The notes beneath the pieces are model-generated. The model saw nothing but the letters and a program-made list of their open reading frames with translations. It made no database searches and had not been told where the DNA came from. DNA of 64,000 nucleotides from Eustoma russellianum. Lineage: Eukaryota > Streptophyta > Magnoliopsida > Gentianales > Gentianaceae. Location: the NCBI GenBank assembly GCA_036186865.1, contig AP025071.1, positions 17,063,142-17,127,141 on the forward strand. The letters run 5' to 3'. Both the position numbers and the translations under genes were made by a program. This document shows positions 48,658 to 60,065 of the stretch, piece after piece (positions within the stretch are counted from its first letter, which is position 1; each line of letters opens with the position of its first letter).

Positions 48658-51600
48658 TTAATCGAAGAGGTATGGATAGCGCTCTCGCATATGTTCCTCC
48701 AACTCCCATGTTGCTTCACGCTCGGTATGGTTGGTCCACTGCACTTTGACATAAGGAATGACTCGGTGTCTTAACACCTGGTCCTTGCGATCTACGATTC
48801 TGATTGGGGTCTCCTCGTAAGTTGTATCCGATCGAATCCTCATTGGCAGTGCATCTAGAACATGGCTCGGATCCGGAACATATCTTCTCAACTGAGAAAC
48901 ATGAAATACACTATGTACCTGAGCCAAGGCGGGGGGCAGCGCTAATCGGTAGGCTAAGGTGCCGACCCTCTCGAGTACCTCATATGGACCAATGTAGCGA
49001 GGCCTCAGCTTACCCTTCAAACCGAAACGTGAAACCCCCTTCATAGGCGACACCTTCAAGTAAACCTTCTCGCCCACAGCAAACTCTAAAGGTCGTCGTT
49101 TCGAATCAGCCCAGCTCTTGCCCCTGTCTTGAGCAACCTTGAGTCTATCACGTATCAGTTTCACCTTCTCTTTAGTTTGCTCAACCAACTCGGGACCGGA
49201 AATAACGCGCTCGCCAACCTCATCCCAATAAACAGGAGATCTGCACTTACGACCATAGAGTGCCTCAAAGGGTGCCATACCAATGGCACTATGGTGGCTA
49301 TTGTTGTAGGAGAACTCAATTAACTTGATCATACCATCCCAGTTCCCCTTGAAGTCTAATGCGCACGCTCTCAACATGTCCTCTAAAGTCTGAATGGTCC
49401 TTTCCTACTGCCCATCGGTCTGCGGATGAAAAGCGGTGCTCAAGCGCAGCTCCGTCCCCAACCTTCTCTGACAAGCTGACCAGAATCGAGAAGTGAATCT
49501 CGGGTCACGGTCTGAGACGATACTGACTGGTACCCCATGTAGACTAACAATATCGTCAATATACAGCATCACCAACCTCTCTAAGGTCACGTCACTCGGC
49601 ACAGGTAGAAAGTGAGCAGTCTTCGTCAATCTGTCAACAATCACTCAGATCATGTCGTTGCCGTTTCTTGTCTTAGGGAGCCCTACTACAAAGTCCATCG
49701 TCACGTGCTCCCACTTCCATTCAGGTATCTCCAACGGCAACATTAAACCTCCCGGCCTCTGATGCTCTGCCTTAACCTGCTGAAAAACAAGACATCTCTC
49801 AATGAAATCAGCAATGTGTCTCTTCATTCCGCTCCACCAATAATGTTTCTTTAGGTCATTATACATCTTAGTAGCACCTGGATGAATCGATAATTTTGAA
49901 TTATGTGCCTCCTTCAGTAGCTCCTTCATCAGGTCCTCAACAGCAGGCACACACAGCCTTCCTTGGTACCAGATACTGCCATCATCATGAATCTGAAAGC
50001 CCTCAACTAAACTGGTCAGCATCCTTTCTCGAACGTCTATGAGCATCATATCCTCCTTCTGTGCCTCCTTAATTCGCTCTATCAGAGAGGGTGTAATAAT
50101 CAAGGCCGCGAGAACATTAGTAGTGGAATCAACAATATCCAGATTAAACTCTCCCATCTCTCTCTCCAGTGGCGTCTGTCTAGCGTGATTTGACTTTCTA
50201 CTCAAAGCATCTGCTACTCGGTTGGCCTTCCCTGGATGATAACTGATGGTCAGGTCATAATCTTTTAGTAGCTCCAGCCATCTCCTCTGACGCATGTTCA
50301 ACTCTTTCTGTGTGAATAAATACTTCAAGCTCTTGTGATCAGTGAAAACCTTGCACTTTACACCGTATAAATAATGGCGCCAGATCTTTAGTGCAAACAC
50401 CACTGCTGCTAACTCCAGATCATGAGTCGGGTCAACAGAAATACCCTCCTCAGAAATGACGTGGCCTAAAAATGTCACGCTCTTCAACCAGAACTCACAC
50501 TTGCTAAACTTTGCATACAACTTCTTCTTCCTAAGAGTGTCCAATACCTCCCACAAATGTCTAGCATGAGTCTCCTCATCAGGCGAATACACCAAGATGT
50601 CGTCGATGAACACTACCACAAAATAGTCCAATTGTTCCCTGAATACTGTGTTCATCAAATCCATGAAGGCCGCAGGTGCATTCGTCAGTCCGAATGGCAT
50701 TACTAAAAACTCGTAGTGCCCATATCGAGTGCGAAACGCCGTCTTTGCTATATCTTCTACCTTAATCCTCAACTGATGGTAGCCTGGTCGAAGGTCAATC
50801 TTCGAGAACACTCTGGCACCCTTCAATTGATCAAACAGATCGTCGATCCTCGGTAGCGGGTATTTATTCTTTATCGTGATCTTATTGAGCTCACGATAGT
50901 CGATGCATAGTCTCATGGTGCCATCCTTCTTTTTCACGAATAATACTGGTGCTCCCCAGGGTGAGACACTAGGCCTGATGAATTTCTTGTCCAGCAGCTC
51001 CTGCAACTGCTCCTTAAGCTCCTTTAATTCTGCTGGTGCCATCCTGTATGGCGCCCTCGAGATTGGTTCAGCTCCGGGTATAAGATTGATCTCGAACTCC
51101 ACTTCCCTGATCGGTGGTAAACCTGGTAGCTCATCAGGAAAGACATCCTTAAAATCTCGTACTACTGGAATATCTTCTATCATTGGTGTCTCAACATTGG
51201 CATTCAGAGCATAAACAAGAAAACCCTCAGCTCCTTTCTTCAATGCCCGAGAAGCCTGTGCTGCAGTTATATAAATCTTCCTGGAGGACTTCTTCAATTT
51301 GACATCCCCCTGAAAAATAGTCTCTTGCTTATCCGGTGTCTGCATACTGACCAGTCTTTTGCGACAGTCGATGGTAGCATTATATCTCGCCATGAAATCC
51401 ATGCCTAGAATAATATCGAAATCCTGCATCTGAATCAGAATCAGGGTTGCAGAGAACTCTAATTCATTAATCTCCAACTGGCATTCCTTGTACTGATAAT
51501 GGGACACTAGCACCTGATCACCGGCGGCTTGAACACGATAAGGGATTTCAAGCTGTTCTGGTAGGATACTCAAGTTCTTGACAAATCTTCGAGCAACAAA

Positions 51601-51662
51601 TGAGTGGCTATCGCCACTATCGAATAGAACGTATGCTGGTACTTGGTTAACTAATATCTCAC
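48658..51662 (-). pseudogene. pol: H unit 1 Ty3/gypsy pol, two stops and a 363-bp deletion
   Basis: One frame on the minus strand. Residues are counted from the ATG at 51687. Protease DSG is at 23-25, with DSGDS where DSGAS is usual. RT has catalytic Asp297 and IDD at 360-362. An in-frame 363-bp deletion at TCGGGT (50427-50432) removes the end of RT and the start of RNase H, including its SDASKNGLG segment. The integrase zinc finger reads CLVF, so the last Cys is Phe. TGA at 49645-49647 and TAG at 49405-49407 break the integrase core. The tail (about 48660-48830) is chromodomain-like (VKVQWTNH..REATWELEEHM). Not functional. Confidence 0.93.
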
Positions 51663-51762
51663 CTAATAAGTTCATGGTTAAATGCACGACTCAAATCATC
51701 AAAACAAAAGGGAAATATCAAATTAAAACTCTAAAATAAGAAATCGCTGATATAAAAAGTAC
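51663..51762 (-). other. Candidate 100-nt GT-AG intron (or insertion) between gag and protease
   Basis: Gag (frame ending at 51731) and pol are in different frames. Removing exactly 51663-51762 (minus strand GTACTTTTTA...ACTTATTAG) would put them in one frame with a smooth transition from the VVT segment to the ILVNQVPAY segment. It is AT-rich, has a pyrimidine-rich stretch and a TTTAAC branch-like site near the 3' end. It could instead be an old insertion. Unit 2 lacks this region, so there is no internal comparison. Confidence 0.4.
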
Positions 51763-52897
51763 ATGTGACCACATCTCCGACCTCCTGTAACTCAGCGTCT
51801 GTCATGATATGTACACGTGCGTTGGTCTTCCCCTTTCCCCTCTGTTGCATCTGACTCTGTGGCGAAGGTGCTTGTGCCGGTGTAGGGCACTCTCTGGCGT
51901 AGTGTCCTTGTTTGCCACAGTTGTAGCAAACCTGCTGAGACCTCCAACACTGACCTGTGTGTGATCGCCCACAATGTGCACATACTGGGAGAGGCGGTCC
52001 AACTGCCCTGAGTGGATGTGCTGCAGTCGCCGCAGGACCCTCAATCATCAACGGCTGAGATGCCGATCCTTGCCCCTACTGTGGTGGCCCGAAAGATCGC
52101 CCGGTCGGGTGTCGGCGTGGAATCTTCATCCATCTCCCGGATCTCCCTGAACGGAACTCCTCTCGCGGTCTCTTGGCTCAATCGACCGCTGCCACCCTCA
52201 CGAGGTCACCCTCGACCTTACGACACACCTCCAACAATCCTTCAAAAGTGGTAGGCTGGGCGCATATGATCAATGATTGAATGCGTGAACTCAAACCTGT
52301 CTCGAACTTCAACATCTTCGCCCTTTCGTCGTCCATGATGGCAGGCATGTATCTCCCAAGTGCATGAAATCTCTCGGAATACTGATCAACAGTCATGGAC
52401 CCCTGTGTCAGGAGCTGAAACTCTGTCATCCTTCTCTGAATGGCACTCTCAGGAACGTAGTGCCTCTGGTACTCCTCCCTAAACTGGGCCCATGTCGGCG
52501 GTGTCGTACATCTGCGTACTACACCCTGCCACCATCGCTCTGCATCGCCCTCCAAGAATGGTACCACCACATCAACCTTCAGACCATCTGGGACTTGCAA
52601 CAGCCTCAGCTGGTCAGAGACATTCTTGAGCCACATCTCTGCCTCCTCGGGTTGGGTGGTAGTCCTGAACATAGGTATCCGGGAGTTCTGCATCTCCCGA
52701 TAGAAGAATCGAAGCCCCTGGGGTAGTGGTGGTGGTGGCTGCTGCTGCTGCAGGTGAGCCATCTGCGCCTGCTGCTGGGCCACCAATGTAGTCAGGGTGG
52801 CCAGCGTATCTGCAATCACCTGAGGAATGGTCCCCTGATCGTGATGATTGTCACCATTTTGTCCTCCATTTCCAGCTGGTTCATGTCTTGGAGGCAT
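51763..52897 (-). pseudogene. gag: H unit 1 gag, two in-frame stops
   Basis: ATG at 52895-52897 (MPPRHEPAGN...). The N-terminal half has a glutamine/proline-rich stretch and the Retrotrans_gag core (AERWWQG, REEYQRHYVPE) typical of chromovirus Gag. TGA at 52178-52180 and TAG at 52076-52078 interrupt it. The same frame then gives a CCHC zinc knuckle CYNCGKQGHYARECP near 51890-51935. The frame ends at 51731, inside the candidate intron. Because the frame is shared through both stops, these are point mutations rather than frameshifts. Confidence 0.9.
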
Positions 52898-53159
52898 TTT
52901 CTGTGATTCAAGTTCATGAAAAGAAATCTGATTAGTTAATAGCGAGTTAAAAGGTTGAACATGGATAGATTAGTAATTGGACAACAAAAACTCACCATCG
53001 GCACACACCTCCCATAACTCAAATCATGGCCTAAGTCTAAAATCATAACTTAAGTCTACTTTGTTTATTAGGAGTAAAAATCATAATTTTACAAAGATAG
53101 CAACTTATGTCTAAGTGATCTAATTAATCATGCGTTTCCGAGGCGGATCTGAAGCCTCA
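52898..53159 (-). other. H unit 1 leader
   Basis: About 260 bp between the primer-binding site and the gag ATG. Nothing else is recognisable. Confidence 0.7.
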
Positions 53160-53171
53160 GCTCTGATACCA
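53160..53171 (-). other. Primer-binding site, H unit 1
   Basis: Minus strand TGGTATCAGAGC, exact initiator tRNA-Met complement, 2 bp from LTR-b at 53174. Confidence 0.95.
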
Positions 53172-53173
53172 CC

Positions 53174-55533
53174 TGTAGCGCCCCGCTTCCGAGCCCTAGC
53201 ATCAGAAACGGTGCACCCGCCCTATCTCGCTAAGGAGAATACAAAGCGTCGCATCAATCACTTCTTACGTGTCAAAAATGATGTAATAAATTTTTTTCCC
53301 GGAAACATAAATCATAACTTAAATTAAACTCCAATATTCATCATTACATTATGAAATAAAAATTCTGATAATAATAAAGAAGTCTGTGAAAATCCCCAAA
53401 GCATAAAGAACAAACAACTGCAGAGTCCCCTCTTATCCTAGCTGCAGCTATCAACCAGCCCACTTAGCTATGTCCGTCCCGTCCTCAACAAAGATGTGCT
53501 CGTAGTCCTCATCCGGCTCACCTGGGAAATAGGGGTGAGTGACAGAAAATCACCCAGTAGATGCCCGCCTCAAACAAATACAAAACATACATGCCAAAAT
53601 GATATAACCACGTAACACATAAACATGCTATAACATGCATAAAATAAAATAAATGCAGTAAGTAAAACACTCCACGTAAAATGCATAAGTACGTGATGCA
53701 TGCTCCATCCACGTGTCACACACAACCAGAATCATGTCACGCACTATGCTCCTGGACCTATATGCAATGCATGATCCCGGGATTGACTGGATGCCTGTAG
53801 CCCGTACACTACAATCCATCCTGACCGATGCCCGTGGCCCGTACACCACGATCCACCATAACCGATGCCCATGGCCCGTACACCATGATCCATCATGACC
53901 GAGTACCCATGGCCCGTACACCATGATCCACTCCACTCGAGCGTCTGAGACCCGTACATCTCAACCCACTCCAAATGCAATGCACGTGCTATGAATGCAA
54001 CAACAAAAGTCACCTAGGGCCCGTACGCCCATCCTCACCAACTCCGGCACTCAATATTTAGTCGTCTGGGGTCCGCACGCCCATCCTCACCATCTCCGGC
54101 ACTCAATATTTAGTCGTCTGGGGTCCGTACGCCCATCCTCACCATCTCCGGCACTTAATATTTAGTTTATTAAATTTGAAGAACATTGTAAAGTTGTTAA
54201 TTATCATCCCCCTTATTTTTCCTTAGATTGTATTAATTTTCTAGAATTTTCTACTAATTTTTCCTTATTTAACTCTATTTATTACTAATTAATTTTAATT
54301 ACTTACATTTACCAAAATTCAAAAATTAAGTGGAAATAATTTAATTTTAACCTTTTATATTTTCTGCAATTTATTTAGAATTTTCTGATAAATAAATATA
54401 TTTTTCTGGAATTTTAAACTAATTTTAATTAATTATTTATCATTTATTTCATTTCAGAAATTAATTTTCAGATTTATTTTTTTTTTAATTTCTGGTTTGG
54501 GCCGGCCTGCTGGCCTGGTCCGGTCCGATGGCCATCCGGTCCAGTCCGGCAGCCAGGCCGGTCCAACAACATTTTTTTTTATTTTTTTATATTAAATTAT
54601 ATTTCCTTCTAACCTTCATACAATCTTCGTTTTAACTCCGATTGACCTCAAACCAGTTGCGTTGGACTCGTTATAACGAGATGCAACTTTTGGGAGTGGA
54701 CACGTCATCACATGTCCGGACGCGCCGTCAGGGGCCGCGCGTGGGCCCCACGCACCACCTCCTGAAACGCGTCAGTCAGACTCGTTTTTTTTCGACTTTC
54801 AACCCAATCCCAACCTATTCCGGCTAGATGAACTTATTCTAAGGCCAAAACGAAATTTTAAAGAACCCTAAGTGTGTAAATATTCAACCTTTTGATTTCA
54901 TTCAAGGGTATTTCCAATCCGAATCACAACAACCATCAATTTCAATACACACGCACATAAACATACAGCCATAAACAACATCTCATGCTTTCCCATATAA
55001 AACAAGACAAAATTCATATTTAAAAAAATAAAAACAACGCATCACATAAATATATCACCAAAGCATGCATGTATTATACCCGTTTGAGGGGGAAGAGACA
55101 CCTACCTCAATTGATGCTAAACACAAAATGAATAGGTGGATTGAAGTTGGATTTGAGTTATTTTGCTAGCCTCCTTCTCCTTTACCCTTCTTTTTTCATT
55201 TTCTTCTTCTTCTCCTTACCCTTTTTTTTTTCTTCCTCTCTTTCTCCTCTCAACTCTCGGTTGTGTGTGTGTGTATTGTGATTGAAATTGTGAAAATGTA
55301 AAGGGCGATTGATTTGGGTTTGTTTAAGTAAAAGAAAAAGTAGAGGAAAGATGGAGAAAAATAATGTAAAGTAGAAAAAGTAAGGAATAATTGAAATAAG
55401 ATAAGAAAAGTAAAAGTAAAGGGGAATAATTGATAATTATTGGGAAAAAGTAGGTATTATTTTATTTTTCACTTTTGTTTTATTAATTTCTAATGTTTTA
55501 CTTTATTATTTTCATTTTTTTATAGTTATAACA
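53174..55533 (-). repeat. LTR-b (shared by H units 1 and 2)
   Basis: 2,360 bp, same ends as LTR-a, carrying the same 37-bp and 52-bp tandem repeats. It is followed on the right by a polypurine tract and the C-terminal part of pol of unit 2, with no duplication or host DNA between. Confidence 0.95.
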
Positions 55534-55579
55534 TACTCCCTCCCTTACAAAAAGTTTCGTCCTCGAAACTTGACGTACC

Positions 55580-58105
55580 TTAATCGAAGAGGTATGGATA
55601 GCGCTCTCGCATATGTTCCTCCAACTCCCATGTTGCTTCACGCTCGGTATGGTTGGTCCACTGCACTTTGACATAAGGAATGACTCGGTGTCTTAACACC
55701 TGGTCCTTACGATCTACGATTCTGATTGGGGTCTCCTCGTAAGTTGTATCCGATCGAATCCTCATTGGCAGTGCATCTAGAACATGGCTCGGATCCGGAA
55801 CATATCTTCTCAACTGAGAAACATGAAATACACTATGTACCTGAGCCAAGGCGGGGGGCAGCGCTAATCGGTAGGCTAAGGTGCCGACCCTCTCGAGTAC
55901 CTCATATGGACCAATGTAGCGAGGCCTCAGCTTACCCTTCAAACCGAAACGTGAAACCCCCTTCATAGGCGACACCTTCAAGTAAACCTTCTCGCCCACA
56001 TCAAACTCTAAAGGTCGTCGTTTCGAATCAGCCCAGCTCTTGCCCCTGTCTTGAGCAACCTTGAGTCTATCACGTATAAGTTTCACCTTCTCTTTAGTTT
56101 GCTCAACCAACTCGGGACCGGAAATAACGCGCTCGCCAACCTCATCCCAATGAACAGGAGATCTGCACTTACGACCATAGAGTGCCTCAAAGGGTGCCAT
56201 ACCAATGGCACTATGGTGGCTATTGTTGTAGGAGAACTCAATTAACTTGATCATACCATCTCAGTTCCCCTTGAAGTCTAATGCACACGCTCTCAACATG
56301 TCCTCTAAAGTCTGAATGGTCCTTTCCGACTGCCCATCGGTCTGCGGATGAAAAGCGGTGCTCAAGCGCAGCTCCGTCCCCAACCTTCTCTGACAAGCTG
56401 ACCAGAATCGAGAAGTGAATCTCGGGTCACGGTCTGAGACGATACTGACTGGTACCCCATGCAGACTAACAATATCGTCAATATACAGCATCACCAACCT
56501 CTCTAAGGTCACGTCACTCGGCACATGTAGAAAGTGAGCAGTCTTCGTCAATCTGTCAACAATCACCCAGATCATGTCGTTGCCGTTTCTTGTCTTAGGG
56601 AGCCCTACTACAAAGTCCATCGTCACGTGCTCCCACTTCCATTCAGGTATCTCCAACGGCAACATTAAACATCCCGGCCTCTGATGCTCTGCCTTAACCT
56701 GCTGAAAAACAAGACATCTCTCAATGAAATCAGCAATGTGTCTCTTCATTCCGCTCCACCAATAATGTTTCTTTAGGTCATTATACATCTTAGTAGCACC
56801 TGGATGAATCGATAATTTTGAATTATGTGCCTCCTTCAGTAGCTCCTTCATCAGGTCCTCAACAGCAGGCACACATAGCCTTCCTTGGTACCAGATACTG
56901 CCATCATCATGAATCTGAAAGCCCTCAACTAAACTGGTCAGCATCCTTTCTCGAACGTCTATGAGCATCATATCCTCCTTCTGTGCCTCCTTAATTCGCT
57001 CTATCAGAGAGGGTGTAATAATCAAGGCCGCGAGAACATTAGTAGTGGAATCAACAATATCCAGATTAAACTCTGCCATCTCTCTCTCCAGTGGCGTCTG
57101 TCTAGCGTGATTTGACTTTCTACTCAAAGCATCTGCTACTCGGTTGGCCTTCCCTGGATGATAACTGATGGTCAGGTCATAATCTTTTAGTAGCTCCAGC
57201 CATCTCCTCTGACGCATGTTCAACTCTTTCTGTGTGAATAAATACTTCAAGCTCTTGTGATCAGTGAAAACCTTGCACTTTACACCGTATAAATAATGGC
57301 GCCAGATCTTTAGTGCAAACACCACTGCTGCTAACTCCAGATCATGAGTCGGGTAATTTTGCTCATATTGTTTCAACTGTCTTGAAGCATATGCAATAAC
57401 CCTATCACCCTGCATTAACACGCACCCTAGCCCATTCTTCGAGGCGTCGCTGTAAATGACAAACCCTTCAGTGCCGGAGGGTTGTGCCAACACTGGTGCA
57501 GTCGTTAACCTCCGCTTCAACTCTGCAAAGCTTTTCTCACACTCGGAGGTCCATACAAACTTAGTCTTTTTCTGAGTCAATCGACTCAGTGGTGCTGCAA
57601 TCCTCGAAAATCCCTCCACAAATTTGCGGTAATAACCAGCAAGACCTAGGAAACTGCGCACCTCTGTGACGTTAGTAGGTCGAGACCATTCTGTAATTGC
57701 CTCTATCTTCTTCGGGTCAACAGAAATACCCTCCTCAGAAATGACGTGGCCTAAAAACGTCACGCTCTTCAACCAGAACTCACACTTGCTAAACTTTGCA
57801 TACAACTTCTTCTTCCTGAGAGTGTCCAATACCTCCCACAAATGTCTAGCATGAGTCTCCTCATCAGGCGAATACACCAAGATGTCGTCGATGAACACTA
57901 CCACAAAATAGTCCAATTGTTCCCTGAATACTGTGTTCATCAAATCCATGAAGGCCGCAGGTGCATTCGTCAGTCCGAATGGCATTACTAAAAACTCGTA
58001 GTGCCCATATCGAGTGCGAAACGCCGTCTTTGCTATATCTTCTACCTTAATCCTCAACTGATGGTAGCCTGGTCGAAGGTCAATCTTCGAGAACACTCTG
58101 GCACC
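55580..58105 (-). pseudogene. pol: H unit 2 Ty3/gypsy pol, truncated in RT
   Basis: Pol begins abruptly at 58105, inside RT just upstream of the KIDLRPGYHQ motif, where it is fused to LTR-c. It retains FIDDILVYS, the full RNase H region lacking in unit 1 (SDASKNGLG, about 57430-57480), the integrase zinc finger with the same Cys-to-Phe change as unit 1, the integrase core and the chromodomain-like tail. A single TGG-to-TGA stop at 56261-56263 interrupts the integrase C-terminal part. The two stops of unit 1 are absent, so those arose after duplication. A frame that reads across into LTR-c and adds an ATG is an artefact of the fusion. Confidence 0.93.
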
Positions 58106-58699
58106 ATCAATTTCAATACACACGCACATACACATACAGCCATAAACAACATCTCATGCTTTCCCATATAAAACAAGACAAAATTCATATATTAAAAAAT
58201 AAAATAACGCATCACATAAATATATCACCAAAGCATGCATGTATTATACACGTTTGAGGGGAAAGAGACACCTACCTCAATTGATGCTAAACACAAAATG
58301 AATAGGTGGATTGAAGTTGGATTTGAGTGATTTTGCTAGCCTCCTTCTCTTTTACCCTTCTCTTTTCATTTTCTTCTTCTTCTCCTTACCCTTTTTTTCT
58401 TCCTCTCTTTCTCCTCTCAACTCTCGGTTGTGTGTGTGTGTATTGTGATTGAAATTGTGAAAATGTAAAGTGTGATTGATTTGGGTTTGTTTAAGTAAAA
58501 GAAAAAGTAGAGGAAAGATGGAGAAAAATAATGTAAAGTAGAAAAAGTAAGGAATAATTGAAATAAGATAAGAAAAGTAAAAGTAAAGGGGAATAATTGA
58601 TAATTATTGGGAAAATTAGGTATTATTTTATTTTTCACTTTTGTTTTATTAATTTCTAATGTTTTACTTTATTATTTTCATTTTTTTATAGTTATAACA
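58103..58699 (-). repeat. LTR-c, truncated outer LTR of array H
   Basis: Matches LTR-a from about 48010 to 48611 and ends GTTATAACA just before TATTG. The first ~1.75 kb of this LTR (plus-strand sense), its primer-binding site and gag, protease and the 5' part of RT of unit 2 are missing. Confidence 0.93.
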
Positions 58700-58704
58700 T
58701 ATTG
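58700..58704. repeat. Target-site duplication TATTG, right copy (array H)
   Basis: Repeat of 46249-46253. Confidence 0.93.
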
Positions 58705-59895
58705 GGAGTGTAAAACTCCAAGGTATCAAACCATTCCTCATTACAGTAAAGATGTTACAGCATATTATAATGAAATGCTCAATGATTTGTATTATGCTAA
58801 TGTTAATGAGCATGAGGAACTAAGCATGATTAGGTTCTTTGCCGGATTAGATAAAGGGATTGCTGATTTCTTGTTGCAGGAGACATTTTCATCCCTTCAT
58901 GACATGTTTGAAAGGGCAAAACTTATTCAATCGAACTTGATCATTCGGCATTTTAATCAAAACTATGGGCATCAGCAGAACTCATGTGATTTGCAAATTG
59001 ACAAACCAAACAATCAAACTGATTCGGATAAGTTGAGCAATTTGATTGTGAACATGAATGCATTTGAAAAGGAAATGCTTAGACTTAATGATTTGTTGCA
59101 TACAATGAAAAAGGATTCTAAAACAACAAAAGTTTTGCAACCCAACGTGTTTGAAAGTAATGATTTGTGTGAACTTATATTGAACCCTGACATGCATGAA
59201 ACTGAAATTCCTTTACATGATTTGCTTGTTCAACCATATGAAGTATCTGAATTGATAAGAAATCTTCACTTGAGACAGAAATTGGTGGTTTACAAAGTAT
59301 TAACAACATGCTTACAGTTGATATTGAACATGATAACACTTTTTCTGAAAATGTTTTGAACTTTGACATGCATATAAATGGAATCCCTATGCATGATTCG
59401 CATACTTCTAATATGCTTATTTTTGGGTTAGAAAATAACATACGTCCTGAACGAATTATCGATGACATTGATGTAATTGTGCCTAATGAGAATGACATTG
59501 AGAAACTAGATCCATATGATGATTTGCTAGCTGAATTAGATAGTCTACTTGATGTAGAACTTGATAATGTTTTCTTTGAAAAGAATTCAGCTACACATGA
59601 ACATAAAACCTTGGGTGATCTAGTTGATGAATTACTTGACCTATTCACCTTAGATAAAGGCATTGATGAAACATCACCTAGCCCTAATCTAGTTGAATAT
59701 ATTCATGCTGGCATCTCATTCGTTACATCTGGTCTAAATATTGCTCGTGTGCGTATAACATGTACATTTGATGTAAAATTTATGCAATATGTCTTTTGGA
59801 TGTTGCTTTACTTATTAGGATATTCCTGGTGCAAACTTTTTGCTATCTTACTTTTGGTACATCCTAAACACTTTAGGAAACGTGTACACACCTAA
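58705..59895 (+). pseudogene. gag: F gag-like gene, 3' piece, with a probable frameshift
   Basis: Continues the frame of 46144-46253. The first part resembles a Ty3 Retrotrans_gag domain (YYNEMLNDLYYANVNE, then a FFAGLDKGIADFL segment). It is followed by an Asn/Asp-rich part with two related motifs, DMHETEIPLHD (about 59190) and DMHINGIPMHD (about 59368). The frame stops at 59359, while an overlapping frame from about 59280 carries the coding-like sequence on to 59895, so a 1-base indel near 59260-59290 is likely. The last ~45 residues are hydrophobic (FMQYVFWMLLYLLGYSW) and then basic. I see no zinc knuckle or protease. The function of the C-terminal part is unknown. Confidence 0.65.
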
Positions 59896-60051
59896 TACTT
59901 TCCTTGGAAAAGATAAGGATGCACCAAGGTATATCATCTTCACCCTACTGTTTTATAATGCTCATATTTAATTCAGGTGGAGTTTAACATATGTGTACAT
60001 CCTTGTATCCTATCCCCTATTAATGTTTAGATTCGAGGACGAATCATTTTC

Positions 60052-60065
60052 GAAGGGGAAGGGAA
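60052..60065 (+). promoter_or_regulatory. Polypurine tract of F
   Basis: GAAGGGGAAGGGAA immediately before the 3' LTR. The stretch 59896-60051 is non-coding and contains ATTCGAGGACGAATC, a sequence often seen at this place in plant gypsy elements. Confidence 0.85.

Larger units (their letters stand above)
46254..58699 (-). mobile_element. Array H: tandem Tekay-like chromovirus units
   Basis: Plus-strand order: LTR-a (46254-48611), internal 1 (48612-53173), LTR-b (53174-55533), partial internal 2 (55534-58105) and partial LTR-c (58103-58699). Only the outer ends carry TATTG. LTR-b is shared: it is the 5' LTR of unit 1, with the PBS at 53160, and the 3' LTR of unit 2. At the right end an internal deletion joins RT of unit 2 to the last ~600 bp of LTR-c. 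Tekay-like assignment rests on the Gag type, the integrase with a C-terminal chromodomain-like tail, and LTR size. Confidence 0.94.

Noticed and set aside
51731..52051. Treating the zinc-knuckle part of H gag as a separate small gene
   Set aside because: It is in the same frame as the upstream gag part, separated only by two nonsense codons.
56261..58135. A 624-codon frame that seems to start with ATG at 58135
   Set aside because: The first ~10 codons come from LTR-c through the deletion junction. The pol frame is truncated and has no genuine start.
59175..59663. 162-codon antisense frame, serine-rich
   Set aside because: It is antisense to the F gag-like coding region, where the plus strand has the better coding signal.
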